Of a stretch of DNA of 64,000 nt, positions 1 through 13,080 are shown in pieces (position 1 is the first letter of the stretch; each line of letters begins with the position of its first letter). This DNA is from Dirofilaria immitis. Taxonomy: Eukaryota > Nematoda > Chromadorea > Rhabditida > Onchocercidae. A program made the translations under genes and the position numbers. The notes below the pieces were generated by a model. That model was not told the origin of the DNA. It did no database searches and worked only from the letters and a program-made list of their open reading frames with translations. The stretch lies in assembly GCA_024305405.1 (NCBI GenBank), contig JAKNDB010000092.1:1333501-1397500 (forward strand), read 5' to 3'.

Positions 1-810
1 TAAAAATTCACTAGAAAAAAAGAAAAAAAAACGAATTGCAAAACGAAGCTACTTTGATGCTTCAGAATTGCAAGGTATTTCTAAAAGGAAAGGCACTTTT
101 TTCGTATTTTAAAAAGACATTATATGGCTATGAGTCTTAAAAATAATGCATCATTATCTAAATGTCTTTCTTGAAAACATAATCCTAATAAAAATGTTTA
201 TAGCCGAGATAATAATCATTTTCCTGGTTCATAAAATTAAATAATGATGGCAATAAATTATTCATTTTAATGACTTTTGTCTAAAATACTTTATAAAATA
301 AAAAATTATACTGAAAATTTTACTAAAAGAAAACAACGATCAAACTATTTCAAAAATTGATCATCGAATCGTCGTTGTTGAATAATTAAACGACGGCAAT
401 CTCGACGGTGGATTCGGGGATCAGATAAGAACAACAGCTCGGAGGAACAATTATTATTCGTTTTATTTTTGACCAAATGATAGATGATATGAAAAATCCT
501 ATCATCAGCTTTGTAATAATAATATTTTATTGTTACGATATTAATCATTTTGATAAATTACTAGTAATTTAGCCTTCCATGCATTTCAATATATTTTCTG
601 GTTAATAACAGCACATATATCACTACTTTCTACCATTTTTCATTCATTTCTGTTTATGGAGAATAATTTTTTAAATTAAACGAAAAAATGAAACAATTCA
701 AGAAGAGAGAAAGTATAGATGTGGCAATTAACAGTGGCATTATAATTTAGTAAGCAGTTGATTTGAAGCAAAGAAAATATTTTATTTATTATAGAAAAGA
801 AAGGTAGGCA

Positions 811-812
<2 letters not shown>

Positions 813-843
<31 letters not shown>
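813..843. repeat. (AT)n microsatellite
   Basis: Uninterrupted AT dinucleotide run of about 30 bases, read directly. Confidence 0.95.
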
Positions 844-844
<1 letters not shown>

Positions 845-1330
845 CATAAAACGAAATAGTCAATGTTGACTAGAAGGAAATAACAACAAGATATGGATAT
901 GGTTATTTAGCATTTGAAATTTTTGATAAGATTTGGAAATAATAATTTTGATGATGTGATGGACAAATAATCGAAAACAATGACCGACTGAAGTATAAAA
1001 TATTATTATTATCAAACTCAACGTTAGTGGCTTATGATGTTTAAAATCATAAATTTTTGTGCACCTGCTGAAAGGAAATAATTGTAATATCTCCCATGAA
1101 AAAACAAAAAAGTATAAACAAAAAAGTGAAGAAATAAAGAAATATCTGATATAAGTAGACAATAAGCTTTACTTGGATGAGCATGAGACGCAGCAGTGAC
1201 GGAATCAGACTTACTTATATTTCTCGAGAAGTAATCCTACAGCCCTTTATACTTTTCTTCGCTCTCGAAAAAGAAAAAGGAACAACCAACCGCATACTTT
1301 ATATTCTCTAATGTCTTGCTTCAAACGTGT

Positions 1331-1346
1331 TTTATTATTATTATTA

Positions 1347-1404
<58 letters not shown>
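1331..1404. repeat. (ATT)n microsatellite
   Basis: Trinucleotide ATT/TTA run of about 70 bases with one phase slip near 1346-1350, read directly. Confidence 0.95.
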
Positions 1405-1406
<2 letters not shown>

Positions 1407-1951
1407 TTCCACTGCAACTCAAGCTATCCATTAATTGAAGTTGAATAAAAGTGTCAAATAAAATTATCCTTCAAACATAATTTCAGCCATGAAATGCTTC
1501 CTACTTAATGCTACGTGTCTTCTGAGAGATTACATCAGATTTAAGTAAGTGAACAAAAAAATGTCCAAACGATAATTCCAGTCTCGAGATGTCAAAAGTG
1601 ATAATATAAGAAATTGTTGCTTAGGTGAGATTTAAAGAGGCATTTCTGGAAACAAGTACTTCCTTCTTGCCTTCTAAAAGATTTCGCATTGCGTTATATC
1701 CTCAAACACAGCAGTAACCTTTCCTGAGGAAACGTCGCACTTTTTCTTGCGTAACCTAACCTTCCTAAACTTATCGCAACGTATGGTCGCTCGTAAACGA
1801 AGTTTATCATCTATTCTTTTGGATGATGAGATAGCGAGGGGCGGAGAAAGGAAAAAGTGTGGTAATTGAGTGATTGCGTAGTGATTGTTTCTCATTACCA
1901 TTAGGGGTGATAAGTCTGGTAGTGTGGTGATAAAAGTGAGGAAAGCACATT

Positions 1952-4947
1952 ATGCTAAAACCCGTGCAGTTTTATCTTTTCCTTTACAACGTCTTGCAAA
2001 GCTTTGGGTAAGTTTTACTGCAAAATTTATTCATTTCTTTTATATTTTCGGGAAGAAATTAGTAGCATATCGGAAAGTTTTGGAATGCATTGGTTTATAA
2101 TGGTTTTTTTCTTTTTTGAAAACTTTGGATGCAAATAACGTGATTTTCGAAGAGAAATAAAGGTCAATGGAGCTAGGGAAATTTAGATTGTTGTAGAGAA
2201 AGACGTATGATGAAGTGTTTATGCTAAAGAAATACTAGGTCAAGAACTGAATGAGAAGTATCTATGAGAATCATAACATTATCATAAACCAGAATAACAC
2301 TTCATGATGTTATTTCTTCGAAAATTCGAAAAGTTTAGATAACTGCACAGATTTTGTAGTCTTGAGAATTTATTCGGCAAATTAATGCATTTTGGATCAC
2401 TTTATGAGAAGGAAAAATAATTTATTCCAATTTGAATAATAGGAAGTTATTTGTATAAAGTTAAATCTAACTTCTCTATTTTTCTGGAGGTTTTGGTTTG
2501 TGAATTTCTATACTTTTATTTTCTTAGATGGAGCATAATTTTATGGAAGACTCTTCGTGGTTTATTACGAAGTGAAAGCTATCAACAGCTGTATCAGTCG
2601 TGTGAACTAGAACTACAGATCTTCCAAACAGCTGCAGTATTCGAGGTTTGTTTGTGATAATTGATCTTTAGTATTAAATTTCTCTCTTAATTACTAATGA
2701 TTGTGAATTATTTTTAATTCATCTGTACAACAACTTTGGCTTAAAAACTTAGACAGTAGCTGCAAGTGGTTACAGCTTGTATTCAGCGAGCTATATCTTA
2801 TTTTATCTAATAAATTGAATTTATAATTTCACATATGATTATTTCGGTCTTCAAATTCCTAAGTTTTCTTCAATATTATTGATCATATTTTATTTTGTTA
2901 TTTGTATGCCCATATTACTCAGAAATGTATTTTACTTTCTATTAGCAAGAACAAAAAATTTATTTCAGAATCGATATTACTGCGCATTAAAAAATCATGT
3001 TGTTTTATAAATTTGTTATGAAGTTGTTGCTGGTGTAATCTTTCTAAGATTTCCCAGTTCATACTTTTTACATTAAGAAAAATAAATTTATAAATAATAG
3101 CAAACTAATGAGCGAATAATACCGAATAATTTTATTTTGGATTGCTCATGCTGCCGCATGTTTTGTTCGATCACCTGTTGGAACGACATCAATGCAGGTC
3201 TTCTCGCGTGTTTCACTTGTGTGGCTTATCTTATACAAAGTTGTTTCGGTAAGATTCTAAGTCTTCCTGTATTAAAAGAAGCTTTATTTTCCAAAAGTTT
3301 AAGATAGATATTTTATTATGCCAAGAGCTTAGAAATGACATCTAATACGGGCACTCTTAGGATTTTTTCTGTGTTTTCAGTAAAGCAGTTCAGAATATCA
3401 GAGCATAAAACAAAAGAAAAATTTAATACAAAAGAAAAAATTTAATACGTTTTATCGACTGAATATAAAATTCCTCAATATTTTCGGATTATTTCTTTGT
3501 TAAATGAAGTTTCAAAGAGATTTAAGTATTTTTATACATTTAATTCAGCAAGTTACGATGCTTTTAAGCTTTGAAAAAAAGAGCTAGTTGCGATGCTTTT
3601 AAGCTTTCACTTATTTTTAGGCACAAGTAAGTATTGGTGTACTATTTCTGTTGCTGGCATGGTCGGTAACTGAAGTAGTACGGTATAGCTATTATGGACT
3701 TGCTCTAATTAATGCTGTATCAAGCCTTCATACGTGGTTGAGGAAAGTTTTGTCATACAATATATGACAATAAAAGATTTCAAGATGTATTTTGAAAATT
3801 TGGTCTAGATTTTACTAATCAACGTCTTTCGCTCTTGCGCTTTTCGTTTTCATTTTATTAATTCGCATTTGCAAAAATCCGTTGATTCATTCACATTTCA
3901 ATATGCTCTTCGTTCTTCGTTTTATTTATTCAGCGTGTGCGAAAAATTCATTAATTCATACGAATTACGATGAGAAAAAATTTATGAAGAATTCAAACAT
4001 GCATAGAAAAAATTCGTAATCCTATTTGATATTTGCAGGTACTCTTTTTTATTGTGTTGTATCCGTTGGGTGTAAGTGGTGAACTTTTAGTAATTCTGGC
4101 TGCTCTTCCAGAGGTTTGTAACTTTTTGTATTTTAAGTATTCTAGCAAATTTTGGAAAGATATTAAGATTTGAATCATATCATTTTATAGTATATATAAA
4201 CCATTTCCATGTACTCATTTATTTAATACATTAATCCAGTAGCTTATAGGTCAGTGCGAAAAACATTTCACTGTGGAATTACCAAATATACTTAACATTG
4301 GCTTCTCTTTCTGGTGGTATCTTATCGCTTATATTATTCTATATATACCAGGTCTGATTAGCATTGGATTTTCATTCTCTAAGTTTTAATTTAGTTCTGA
4401 GTTGTAAATCCTCTACTTATCACAAATGCATTAATCTACATTTTTTGTTTATTTAATTCCTACCTCAATTTCTCTTAATTCGAATTTTTACGTTAGTGCA
4501 GAGTACATAATAAAGCATGGGAAAATCATAAATTTGAGAGAAATGAAGAACCCTTCTAATCTTTTTTCCTAATATTATATCTGAAGGATTCTATTTCATT
4601 AAATAATTGATTTATTCAGTATACTGAATAAAACGCTTGATCATCTAAAGTTTTATTCTAAAGATCATCTAAAGTTTTACTCTTGCGGTGCAGGAGATTA
4701 GTCTTTGAATTTTGGTAAAACATCTTTTGGATCGTTATTTTATTTATAGGTTAATTTTTTTTCCTTTTTGCTCCCTCTCTTATCAAAATTGCTCAATGCG
4801 AAACTTCAGTTTACTTGGATTAGAGATAAATTTACCGAATAAAATAAGAAATCAATAACTTTTGCAGGATTTCCACAAATGTATATGTATATGCTTAAGC
4901 AACGGAAAAAAGTTCTTTCGGTGGAAGTTAGCAAAAAATGTGGTTAA
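1952..4947 (+). CDS. hacd: Very-long-chain (3R)-3-hydroxyacyl-CoA dehydratase (HACD/PHS1 family)
   Basis: Third step of the ER fatty acid elongation cycle: removes water from 3-hydroxyacyl-CoA to give trans-2-enoyl-CoA. Model: exons 1952-2007, 2528-2645, 3141-3248, 3621-3746, 4039-4113, 4255-4351, 4868-4947, giving 219 aa, normal for the family. Exon 1 reads MLKPVQFYLFLYNVLQSFG and joins to WSIILWKTL. Family motifs follow in order: LELQIFQTAAVFE, HAAACFVRSPVGTTSMQVFS, TEVVRYSYY, YPLGVSGE, ELPNILN, FPQMYMYML. The catalytic pair known from yeast Phs1 matches Tyr144 and Glu151 in YPLGVSGE. Several hydrophobic segments fit a polytopic ER protein, and the C-terminus KKCG is a KKXX-type ER retrieval signal. 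Oddity: exon 3 must begin at about 3141 (IAHAAAC) to keep frame and homology, yet no AG precedes it. All other junctions are GT-AG and in phase. The family is certain; the exon 2/3 junction is not. Confidence 0.93.
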
Positions 4948-7900
4948 TTTCTTGCGTCATTTCTTGCTATATTTTGAATGGAATTCGCTGAATGGTCTGT
5001 AAAAAGTATGAGATCATTACGGCAAATGTTATCAGTTCAATTTTTTCATTTCTTTTTATGACATTACTTGAACAATATTGTTGCTTCTTTATGATAAAGC
5101 GTAAATAATATTATTTGGTAGCATTATAATGTGTTAGATGAATTTAAATCATTTATGTTATTATACCGTTCATCAGTATAAGTTTTAAAATTTAACTTTT
5201 TCGGCTTTTGATTGCTCTTGTAGTATTCGTTATACTACCAAAGTTTTAAAAGTCAGGGTTTGAAAATTTTCTCTTGTGATGTGTAAAAGTTATAAATATA
5301 ATAACAAATTAATCGTGAGGAAGTGAAATTCTTTAAATTCAGAGATAGCACTGTACTCAATATTCCAGCATTGATCAAAATACAATCTTCTATGTTTTTC
5401 ATTGATATATTCTCGGAACCTCGTGAATTTTGCAAAATTTAGTTTTAAGAAAATTGTTCTTAATAAATCCCTAGAAACAAATATTTCTAAGGAGCATAAT
5501 TTTAATTTATTGTTCATTTAAATTTATTGTCTGATATTTTTGGCTTAATTTATCAACGGAATCTTCTACAAATGTTCATGAAAATTTAATTTCGAAACAA
5601 ATATGATAGATAACTTTTGCATTGCTTATAAAAAGCAAGGGGATGTGTGTTAAAAGGAATTACAGCTTCCAATTTTACTGAAATCATAAGAATACGTTAA
5701 TTCGTTTCTGATATCTAGTTTTCGAGATTTGTCAAAAACTCAAATACTTGTTGTATCATAGAATGGAATTAAAAGCTGTTTTCTGGATTCAATTCTACTG
5801 AATTCAATTGAACCAGCTTAAAAGTGATTGAATTAATGTGAATTAATTTAAAAATAAAATATTATAAAAATATTATGAAATTAAAATCAAGTTGAATTGA
5901 TAAAAGGATTGAATTGGAATGTTTGTTGAATTGAAAATAGAGTCATGAATTGTTACGTTTAAAATATTTTTATAAAATAAAGTACAATTTAAAAAAGAAA
6001 TAGATGAAATTAATGTTCAGGTTCACCATCCTGTTTTCCAGTCAAATTTTTGTTTATCAATTAGTCAATCAGTACGATCATATATTTCATTTATTATCAT
6101 CATAATCTCCACATTCTTCCACATTTCCAATCTAATAACTTTTGTTTAAATTTAGTTTTTGCTCAGAAAAGATAAATTTCTGTTGAAGACCCATCGAATC
6201 TATCTAATAATGTTTAAGTCCAAATCGAATTATTTCCAATTCTATTTTTCATATTCGATTTTGGCAGTGTCTTGTGTTTATCTATTGCAACGAATGAATA
6301 GAACCATTAACAGTCTCGAATATAAAAAGATTTCTGAAGACTCATAAATCCACTTTGTCGTATAGATAAGTGAATAATTTTATTTATTTTAAAAATAAAA
6401 TTTTTGTTTGAAGACAATGAAATTCTGCCGCTCATAAATTAATCATGGAAGCGATTGACGTTTTTCTGTTATCATTATACACTTAGCTGTGTCCATCCTA
6501 TATTCCTACTTTCAGATGATTAGAATATAGCAAATGCTGCTAAATTTTTTTCTTCTGAATTCAATTATTTCATTCCGCATTGTTTTGAAGAAGACGAGGG
6601 AACTGTATTTTATATAATTCCTAGCGAATACAATGAAAATCGTAGTACGGCTATCCGTCAGAATGTATCAATGAATTTAGAAACTTATATGACCTATATG
6701 GCAGCACTTTTCATGAATTATCCACATTATGATATAGATTCGCTTTGCTGCATTGACTTAAAGGCCGCAAATTTGATCAAAGTAGAATTATCAGAATTTC
6801 TTATTTTGAGATATTCGAACAAAGATCTAATTAGGAAAAGTTGAAATGAATAATGAGTTTATATGTAGAGAGAAGTGTGATTTCATCTTATTCTCTGAAT
6901 GTCAAAATAATCGATTAAATTAATAAAATCATTTCTTTCAGGTATTTCTGTAGTCATAACAATAATAATTGAATAATTCAGTATCGATTTCCAATTATTT
7001 TTCATGACATTTACTTGTTACCAATTTCGTTCTTCTTGCTCTATACTGGGAACTATTTAGATTTCCAAGTAAATTGTAATTCCTCATTGATTTAAATTTT
7101 ATAAATTTCCTTTCTTTATTTTAGCGATACTCATTAAAATCATTCGAATATGGTTGCAAGAGCATTCCCAATATATAATTTTATTGTTTATTTGGGAACA
7201 TATCCTCAAATTCTAATTTTGTATTACTACCTATATAAGCCAATATTCATTTATTCATTATTCAATTCCTTTTGTTATCGAAATAAAAAAACTGTAAGAT
7301 TTTTTTGTGATAGTATTATGCGAAATTAGAATAATCAGATCCGAAATGAATAACATATAACGAGCGAATTATTAAATATCTAGCCTAATCCAAGAATTTC
7401 ATTGAACATTTAGCCTTTGTTTTCATTTTTTTAAGGCCCGGCCATGTTTTCGGATTTTCACTGAGTTTAAAGCATATAACAAGAAATTATATGCAAAAAA
7501 GCTGGCATATGTCAACAATTGCTATTCTCCAGCAAACATGATACATATGCAATAAATGTTTTCAGTACTACGTTGTCATAATAGAATCTTTGGCCTAAAT
7601 GGAAAATATGGCTTTTTGATAGATGTAAAAATTATAACAATTAATATAAGTAATGTTTAATCTTAATTTTTAACTTACTGAAATTGAAAATAAATATAAA
7701 TCTATTGTTGAGCAGTATCAATTGGATAATAAAATTGATGAGTATATGTCTCTTAGAGATGCTAACAATATTTCTGATTAATTTCGAGAGATGGGAAATA
7801 TTCTGATTCGAAGTATATTATTACCCAACAATGAGCTCATTCTAATAATTGAAACAGAAATCTCCCATGAAAATATTACTATAAAAAAATACCTATCGGC

Positions 7901-8383
7901 TTTCTTATTATAAGATGAAAAATCGATATTTCTGATGCATATAATAGATCGTATTTTCAACTAAAATCGATCAGATTTAAAGAATTATAAATTTAATAAT
8001 AGTAAAAATATCATAGCAGAGTCTCGAGAAATCTTATTGACTTTAAAATTCTGAAAAAGGATTTGAAACTTGTAATTAGTAAAATTTTACTATAATGTAA
8101 TTAACATACAAATTTTAAAGCCATACGCTGTTAATTGAAAATATTTTCACAAATCAAACCCAAGCATTCTTTCAATTTGTTTAAAAAAATAGAATTCCTT
8201 TTTAATTTAATCGACTTGAAAATCATTTGCATGAAAGTTCATATGATTTGATTATTAATTACCATTTCAAAATCAGCTGAAATGAAAGAGAATAATTTTT
8301 CATTCAATGAATTATTATTACACTCATTTAATGACTATTACTTCAGAGAAAGACGATGTATCAATGTCTTAAACTCGTATGAA
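4948..8383. other. Intergenic between HACD and glucosylceramidase
   Basis: About 3.4 kb lying downstream of both flanking genes, which converge here, so both 3' UTRs should lie at its edges. Apart from the open frame at 6524-6844, short frames (for example near 5253-5517, 6159-6347, 7778-7960) are low-complexity and have no splice context. A short direct duplication is visible at about 4637-4680 (GATCATCTAAAGTTTTA repeated). Confidence 0.55.
6524..6844 (+). pseudogene. Unplaced coding-like frame, weakly ferritin-like
   Basis: A frame of about 106 codons stays open from 6524 to a TGA at 6842-6844, with more balanced amino-acid use than its surroundings. It lacks an upstream ATG. A TAG at 6521-6523 closes it upstream, although AG acceptors are close by. 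The stretch IRQNVSMNLETYMTYM resembles the first helix of ferritin, where an RQN and then an N-L-E-x-Y-x-x-Y pattern carries the ferroxidase Glu. Relative to ferritin the spacing between RQN and NLE is too short, and nothing after about residue 75 looks like ferritin. It could be a decayed ferritin copy, one exon of a divergent gene, or chance. No partner exons were found. Confidence 0.28.
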
Positions 8384-11300
8384 TTATTTATTCCAAATAA
8401 CAGTTGCAATACTTTTTGGCTCTAATTGTATACGAAGGGCGGTGTTGTCTTTAGCTCTGTCTTCTACCGAAAATATCACTGATTTATTACTGCGATTTAA
8501 AAGTACCAAAACTCGTTGCTCTGTTGGCGTGACAAATGCAACTCCCTCATATAAAACCGGTTTCAAGTAAAAATGCAGCTCGATTCGAATTGAACCTGGT
8601 GGAATGAATTTACTGAAATTTTTGGCTTTAATATAAGAAAATGGAAAATGATACCCTGACTTCCACAACTATTACTGTAATGCACTCTTGATTCGGTTTT
8701 ATTAATCAAAAACTAAAAGAGAATAGTGTCAAAAATATAATTTCCTTCAAGAAAGATCAAGACAATACTGGGCTCTTACTAGTCTTTTTTAAGAATATGA
8801 TATATTGGCTGTTAAATTATTATCACATATCATTGGACTGAATTTACTTTTTTTTTTTTTAAGAAAAATTAATTCTTTGCATTTTTATTTTTGCTTTAAA
8901 TTCGGAATTTTTCGTGCTTAAATTTTTATTTTGCTCAATTTTCCTGTGACCGCTAAATTAATAAGTGAAGTAAAATTTTGTCGATTGGTTTATTATGAGT
9001 GGTGATGACATCATTAACGGGCTATTATGTTAAATGATTAACGGTGTGATAATTTTAAGTAGGAGGAAATGTTACCTGAAATGACCTAGAATATAAAACA
9101 TCGGTTGCTTGTAAAATTCATCAGCAGTTCCATTTACTATTATTGGTGCATCTACATAATTCTTGACAAAGTTTGGTCCACCCTTTAAATCTAGACAGAG
9201 ATTCCAGTCAGTCCATCCAGATACCCAATGAGAAAGATCCTGAAATTTTTGAGATCTGGGAAGCATTTCCTTCCAATACGCTATTCAATTGTATCAGTTT
9301 CATATACTTCTTTCCAAGCTTTATCTAAAAATTTGTTCAGCATCTTTTCAGAACGAGACTGACACAATTAGAAGTCATAAGTTTATATTTGGTTTCATCG
9401 ATATTGTGCTCATGCTAGATTATAAATCATTTGAAAATTCATAATACCAAAAAAAGTTTCAAAGATAGAATTTTTAAACTTTGAACTTTATTATTAATAA
9501 TCAGATGTATAAAGAATATAATCAAGAAGCATCTAAAAGTATCAGTAAAATAAATGCAACAACTATTGATTTTAGGAAAGAATTTTAAAATTATATCAAC
9601 AAATTTTATGAAAAATAGAATAATACCTGAATGATGTCATGAGCATACATATCGCCCCGTGACCAATCTCCCAGAAGTGGACTATGTTCAAAAGGTTTGA
9701 ATCCAGTAGACGCCTAAACAGAAACCATTTCCAGTTTCGTTCTGGCATAGTATCTATTAAACAAATTTGGTATGATATTCTGGACATATCTACTCTTTTG
9801 ATAGGTTTTATGACAAAATTTTAAACAAAACTCTCCTCAGTTCCGATGATGAACTTATTTGGATGACGATTGTGTGTTTCAGAAAGATGTGATACTGGTA
9901 TGAAATCATTATACCAATGCACTGCTATGCCAGATACATATTGAGCAGCCGCTTTGTCTTTAAGAACCTTAAATAACATTACCTTTTTATCGAAATTATA
10001 ATTCATCTCATTTTTTGGGATAAAATTTTTGATAATGTTTAATAAAACTGTAAAATTTGTGATTTGAGATTTAGGCAGAATCCATACTTGATAGTATTTT
10101 AATAAAAAAAATTTTTAACTAACTGAGAAGTTTGGATATGATTAAATGAGTGCATAAGTTGTATATATAAAAAGTACCACATCAGCCCAGATCGGTAGCT
10201 GTGATCGTTGATCATCCATTATCATTAATGAGATATTCTGACCTATTTTACTCTTTCGTAACGTTGGCCCAAGATGATTTTTAATAAAATCGCTAGAAAT
10301 TAATATCAATTGGAAGTTATAATTAGTATATCAACTGCAAAAAAGAAACTCTTATAAATTACACAATCATTCATTTTAGTAATCATAAAGAAAAGACAAT
10401 CATTATAAGCTATCAAAAATTGACAACTTGATCATCATCGATCTGAAATAATCTAATTTCAGCTATGTGTACCAATTCGATATTACATTTTGATGAGAAG
10501 AAAATTAAACTATAAAAAGAAATGATATATAAATATTGCCGTTCAGTTTTAGGATTAAAATACATTGTTTGCCATTTGTAGGACAAATCAACGCCGGTTA
10601 CTGGTTCATTTTGAACAGTTAGTCCCCAAAATGTTATGCCATTATTTTTATATGCTTCGAGAAATCTGGAAGTAAATATAAACAGATTTATTTAGCTCAC
10701 AGTGATGAATGAATTCATTGAACAGATGAAAGATGATTAAAATTTGATGCTTACTTCACGTAGTGATTAGCCCATGTTACGTGATATGGCCCATTAGAAG
10801 GTCCACGCAATGTTCCGCCACCAATCATTTGCCCAGTAGTTTTCATCCATCCTGGTGCTGACCACGGTGAAGCGAATAATTTGAGCTTATCATTTGTTAA
10901 GTTTAATGCCTTCTTGATATAAGGAATCTATATTGAAAAATTATATCGAAAATGAGCAACGATAATATTTTCATCAATCTGAGAAAAACTATGACTTTAA
11001 GAGCTATAATATGATATCCGTCTGTCGTAGCTAATCCAAGTAATAAGATTAACTTACTTTGAATTTGAAGTCTTCGTTAACCAGTGAGAAATTACTGAGA
11101 GTAAAATCATTTGGTGAATCATCATACGAATATGCGTGAGTTGAGAAATCAGTACTTGCAATCGGTACTCTACCAATCGTATATTGTATACCTCAAAATG
11201 TATGCTTCTTTTGGTGTAATAACGACAATAGGCAAATTTTTCAGGAGATCATATTATTTTATTTATTAGTACTTATATCTTTGTGGATATTCTAATGAAT

Positions 11301-13080
11301 ATTTAGAGTTTGAATCCTAAATCGCAGTTACATACTTGTATTTCCAAAATAGGATTGCAACAAATTCGTTTGAGCTGGTTCACTTAGTGAATTAATATTA
11401 ATGCCAGCTGCATCTGTAAACGCTCCGCCAAATCCAATTATTGTTTGGAAGCGTATCCGATCATCGATTTTCAAGCGAATGATTTCAGCTCCTACAAGTT
11501 ATTTCCTAAATTTCAAAACTCGTCAACTTAGAAAAGAAAAAAATGAATCAATAATTTAAATTTGACCCTAAGTTTTACTAAAATAAAAGAGAAACGGAAT
11601 GAGTATTTACTTAACTGCTTGCTTGATACTTACCACATGTTAACTCTTTTATAAAAGAATTGTTTGTTTTTAAATCTAACTAAAATATTGCCATTTTCAA
11701 GAAAAACAAGACTTTGGTTCTAATAAATAATTAGTGGCTTGTAAGAATCTGCTTTAATCACTATTGATAACAGAATTCCTGAAATATAATGTTAAGAAAT
11801 TTCATTAAGAATCAAGTATAATGTAAATATGATGACTGAATTTTCAATCATTTGAAAAGAAAAATAACATGACCGCTTTGTATCCTAAATTATTGAATTT
11901 AATTTTAAATTAAAAAGAATCTTACTGCTCCATTTTGTATTTCCACTTAGATAATATTATCAATATCATGTGAATGTATTTCAATAATATCCCTTTCAAT
12001 TTTCATAAATTTTAGTTTTAGATTTTTTTAGAAAATGTTTTGGTCTTTTATTACTATAAATAAATATTATTTATGACTGTAAGTTGAGAGAAATCATAAA
12101 TATTACCTGTTAGTTATTCTTTAATGACCAAACAACAATTAAATTTATAGAGAATTGTAAGAGAGCAAGTTAACAAGGCAAATATTTGAAATAAAATATT
12201 CTATTTTAAAAGCAAAAAGTTACATGAAGACATAGGTGAAAGTTTTCATGCTATTGCTGTTTGCTCAGTATGATATTATTCATAAAAATAGATCGATGCT
12301 TTTTTGCATTTTCGTCTCTTCTCACTGATTTTTTATATTTAACAATTTTCCTTCCCGAAAATATTAGAATTTATGGCATTCAAAAAATTAATGTAATTTC
12401 GACGAGCAACCGCTTTGAATGATTCTAAAATGGATGAGACGACATTACGTCTCTTTTGTGTGAATTATTACCATTTGTCTTTTCCGTGAACGAAGAGATA
12501 GTAAATTCGAAACGCTTTCCACGTTGGCTCGTTTTATAAATAGCTGCTTGCTGTGATTGTAAATTACCTATTTTTGGTATATCATCACAGTATGTCGCAT
12601 TACATACGCAAATTATATTATCTTTCTTATCATAATATCGAGATTGGCATATTCGAACTTCTGTATCTGAAATCCACGAAAGAAAATTATTACAACTGAA
12701 CTGATTCCAGGAGTACCAAACATGAAATTACTTTATTCTAAATTTTAGAAATAATGGAATAGTGACCATGAAGTAATTCATATTGATTACAAGCTAAGAA
12801 ATCAATAATTGATTTTTTTGATAAATATCATTAATATTGAACCAATTTTTGACTTATGTAAACCACATGTTTTTAACTGATGAAACATATATTTTCATCA
12901 ATTCTTAGAATATAATAAATAAATACTTTTTAATGCGTGAAACGTATATCTCAACAATACAAAATGTAGCTTAGAGCCTACATATAAACTATCAAACGTA
13001 GTCCAAATGTAACCTGATGAAATAAATATAAATAGTGATGGAATAATCTTTAGTTTTAACTGGATATCACTGATAATCAT
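8384..13080 (-). CDS. gba: Glucosylceramidase (lysosomal acid beta-glucosidase, GH30)
   Basis: Hydrolyses glucosylceramide to glucose and ceramide in the lysosome. Exons in transcript order: 13080-13014, 12666-12472, 11491-11336, 11191-11058, 10927-10755, 10665-10540, 10292-10178, 9967-9827, 9713-9627, 9239-9076, 8612-8384; 528 aa, close to the human enzyme, with every junction in phase. Exon 1 gives a signal-peptide-like start ([12 protein letters not shown]); it is the least certain exon. The mature N-terminus has the family motif [10 protein letters not shown]. The barrel follows: [34 protein letters not shown], then TVQNEP with the acid/base Glu262 and FIIGTEES with the nucleophile Glu366. 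The 104-residue spacing agrees with about 105 in the human enzyme. The end has [32 protein letters not shown] and a final beta domain closing at VIWNK. The intron after exon 6 has a GC donor (10539-10538), needed to join TER to DFIKNHLGP. Apparently intact. Confidence 0.95.

Larger units (their letters stand above)
1..1951. other. Intergenic, no gene supported
   Basis: AT-rich sequence with frequent stops in all frames. Short open frames on both strands have low-complexity F/I/K/N composition and no recognisable domain or splice framework. It contains two microsatellites (listed separately). The last few hundred bases are the presumed promoter side of the dehydratase gene. A minus-strand open frame near 1674-1901 starts with an ATG facing away from the dehydratase, but nothing in it was recognised. 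Confidence 0.6.

Noticed and set aside
1674..1901. 75-codon minus-strand frame upstream of HACD, possible divergent gene
   Set aside because: The product is basic and unrecognised, with no downstream exons found; more likely promoter-region chance.
8379..8570. 63-codon plus-strand frame
   Set aside because: Antisense of the glucosylceramidase terminal exon.
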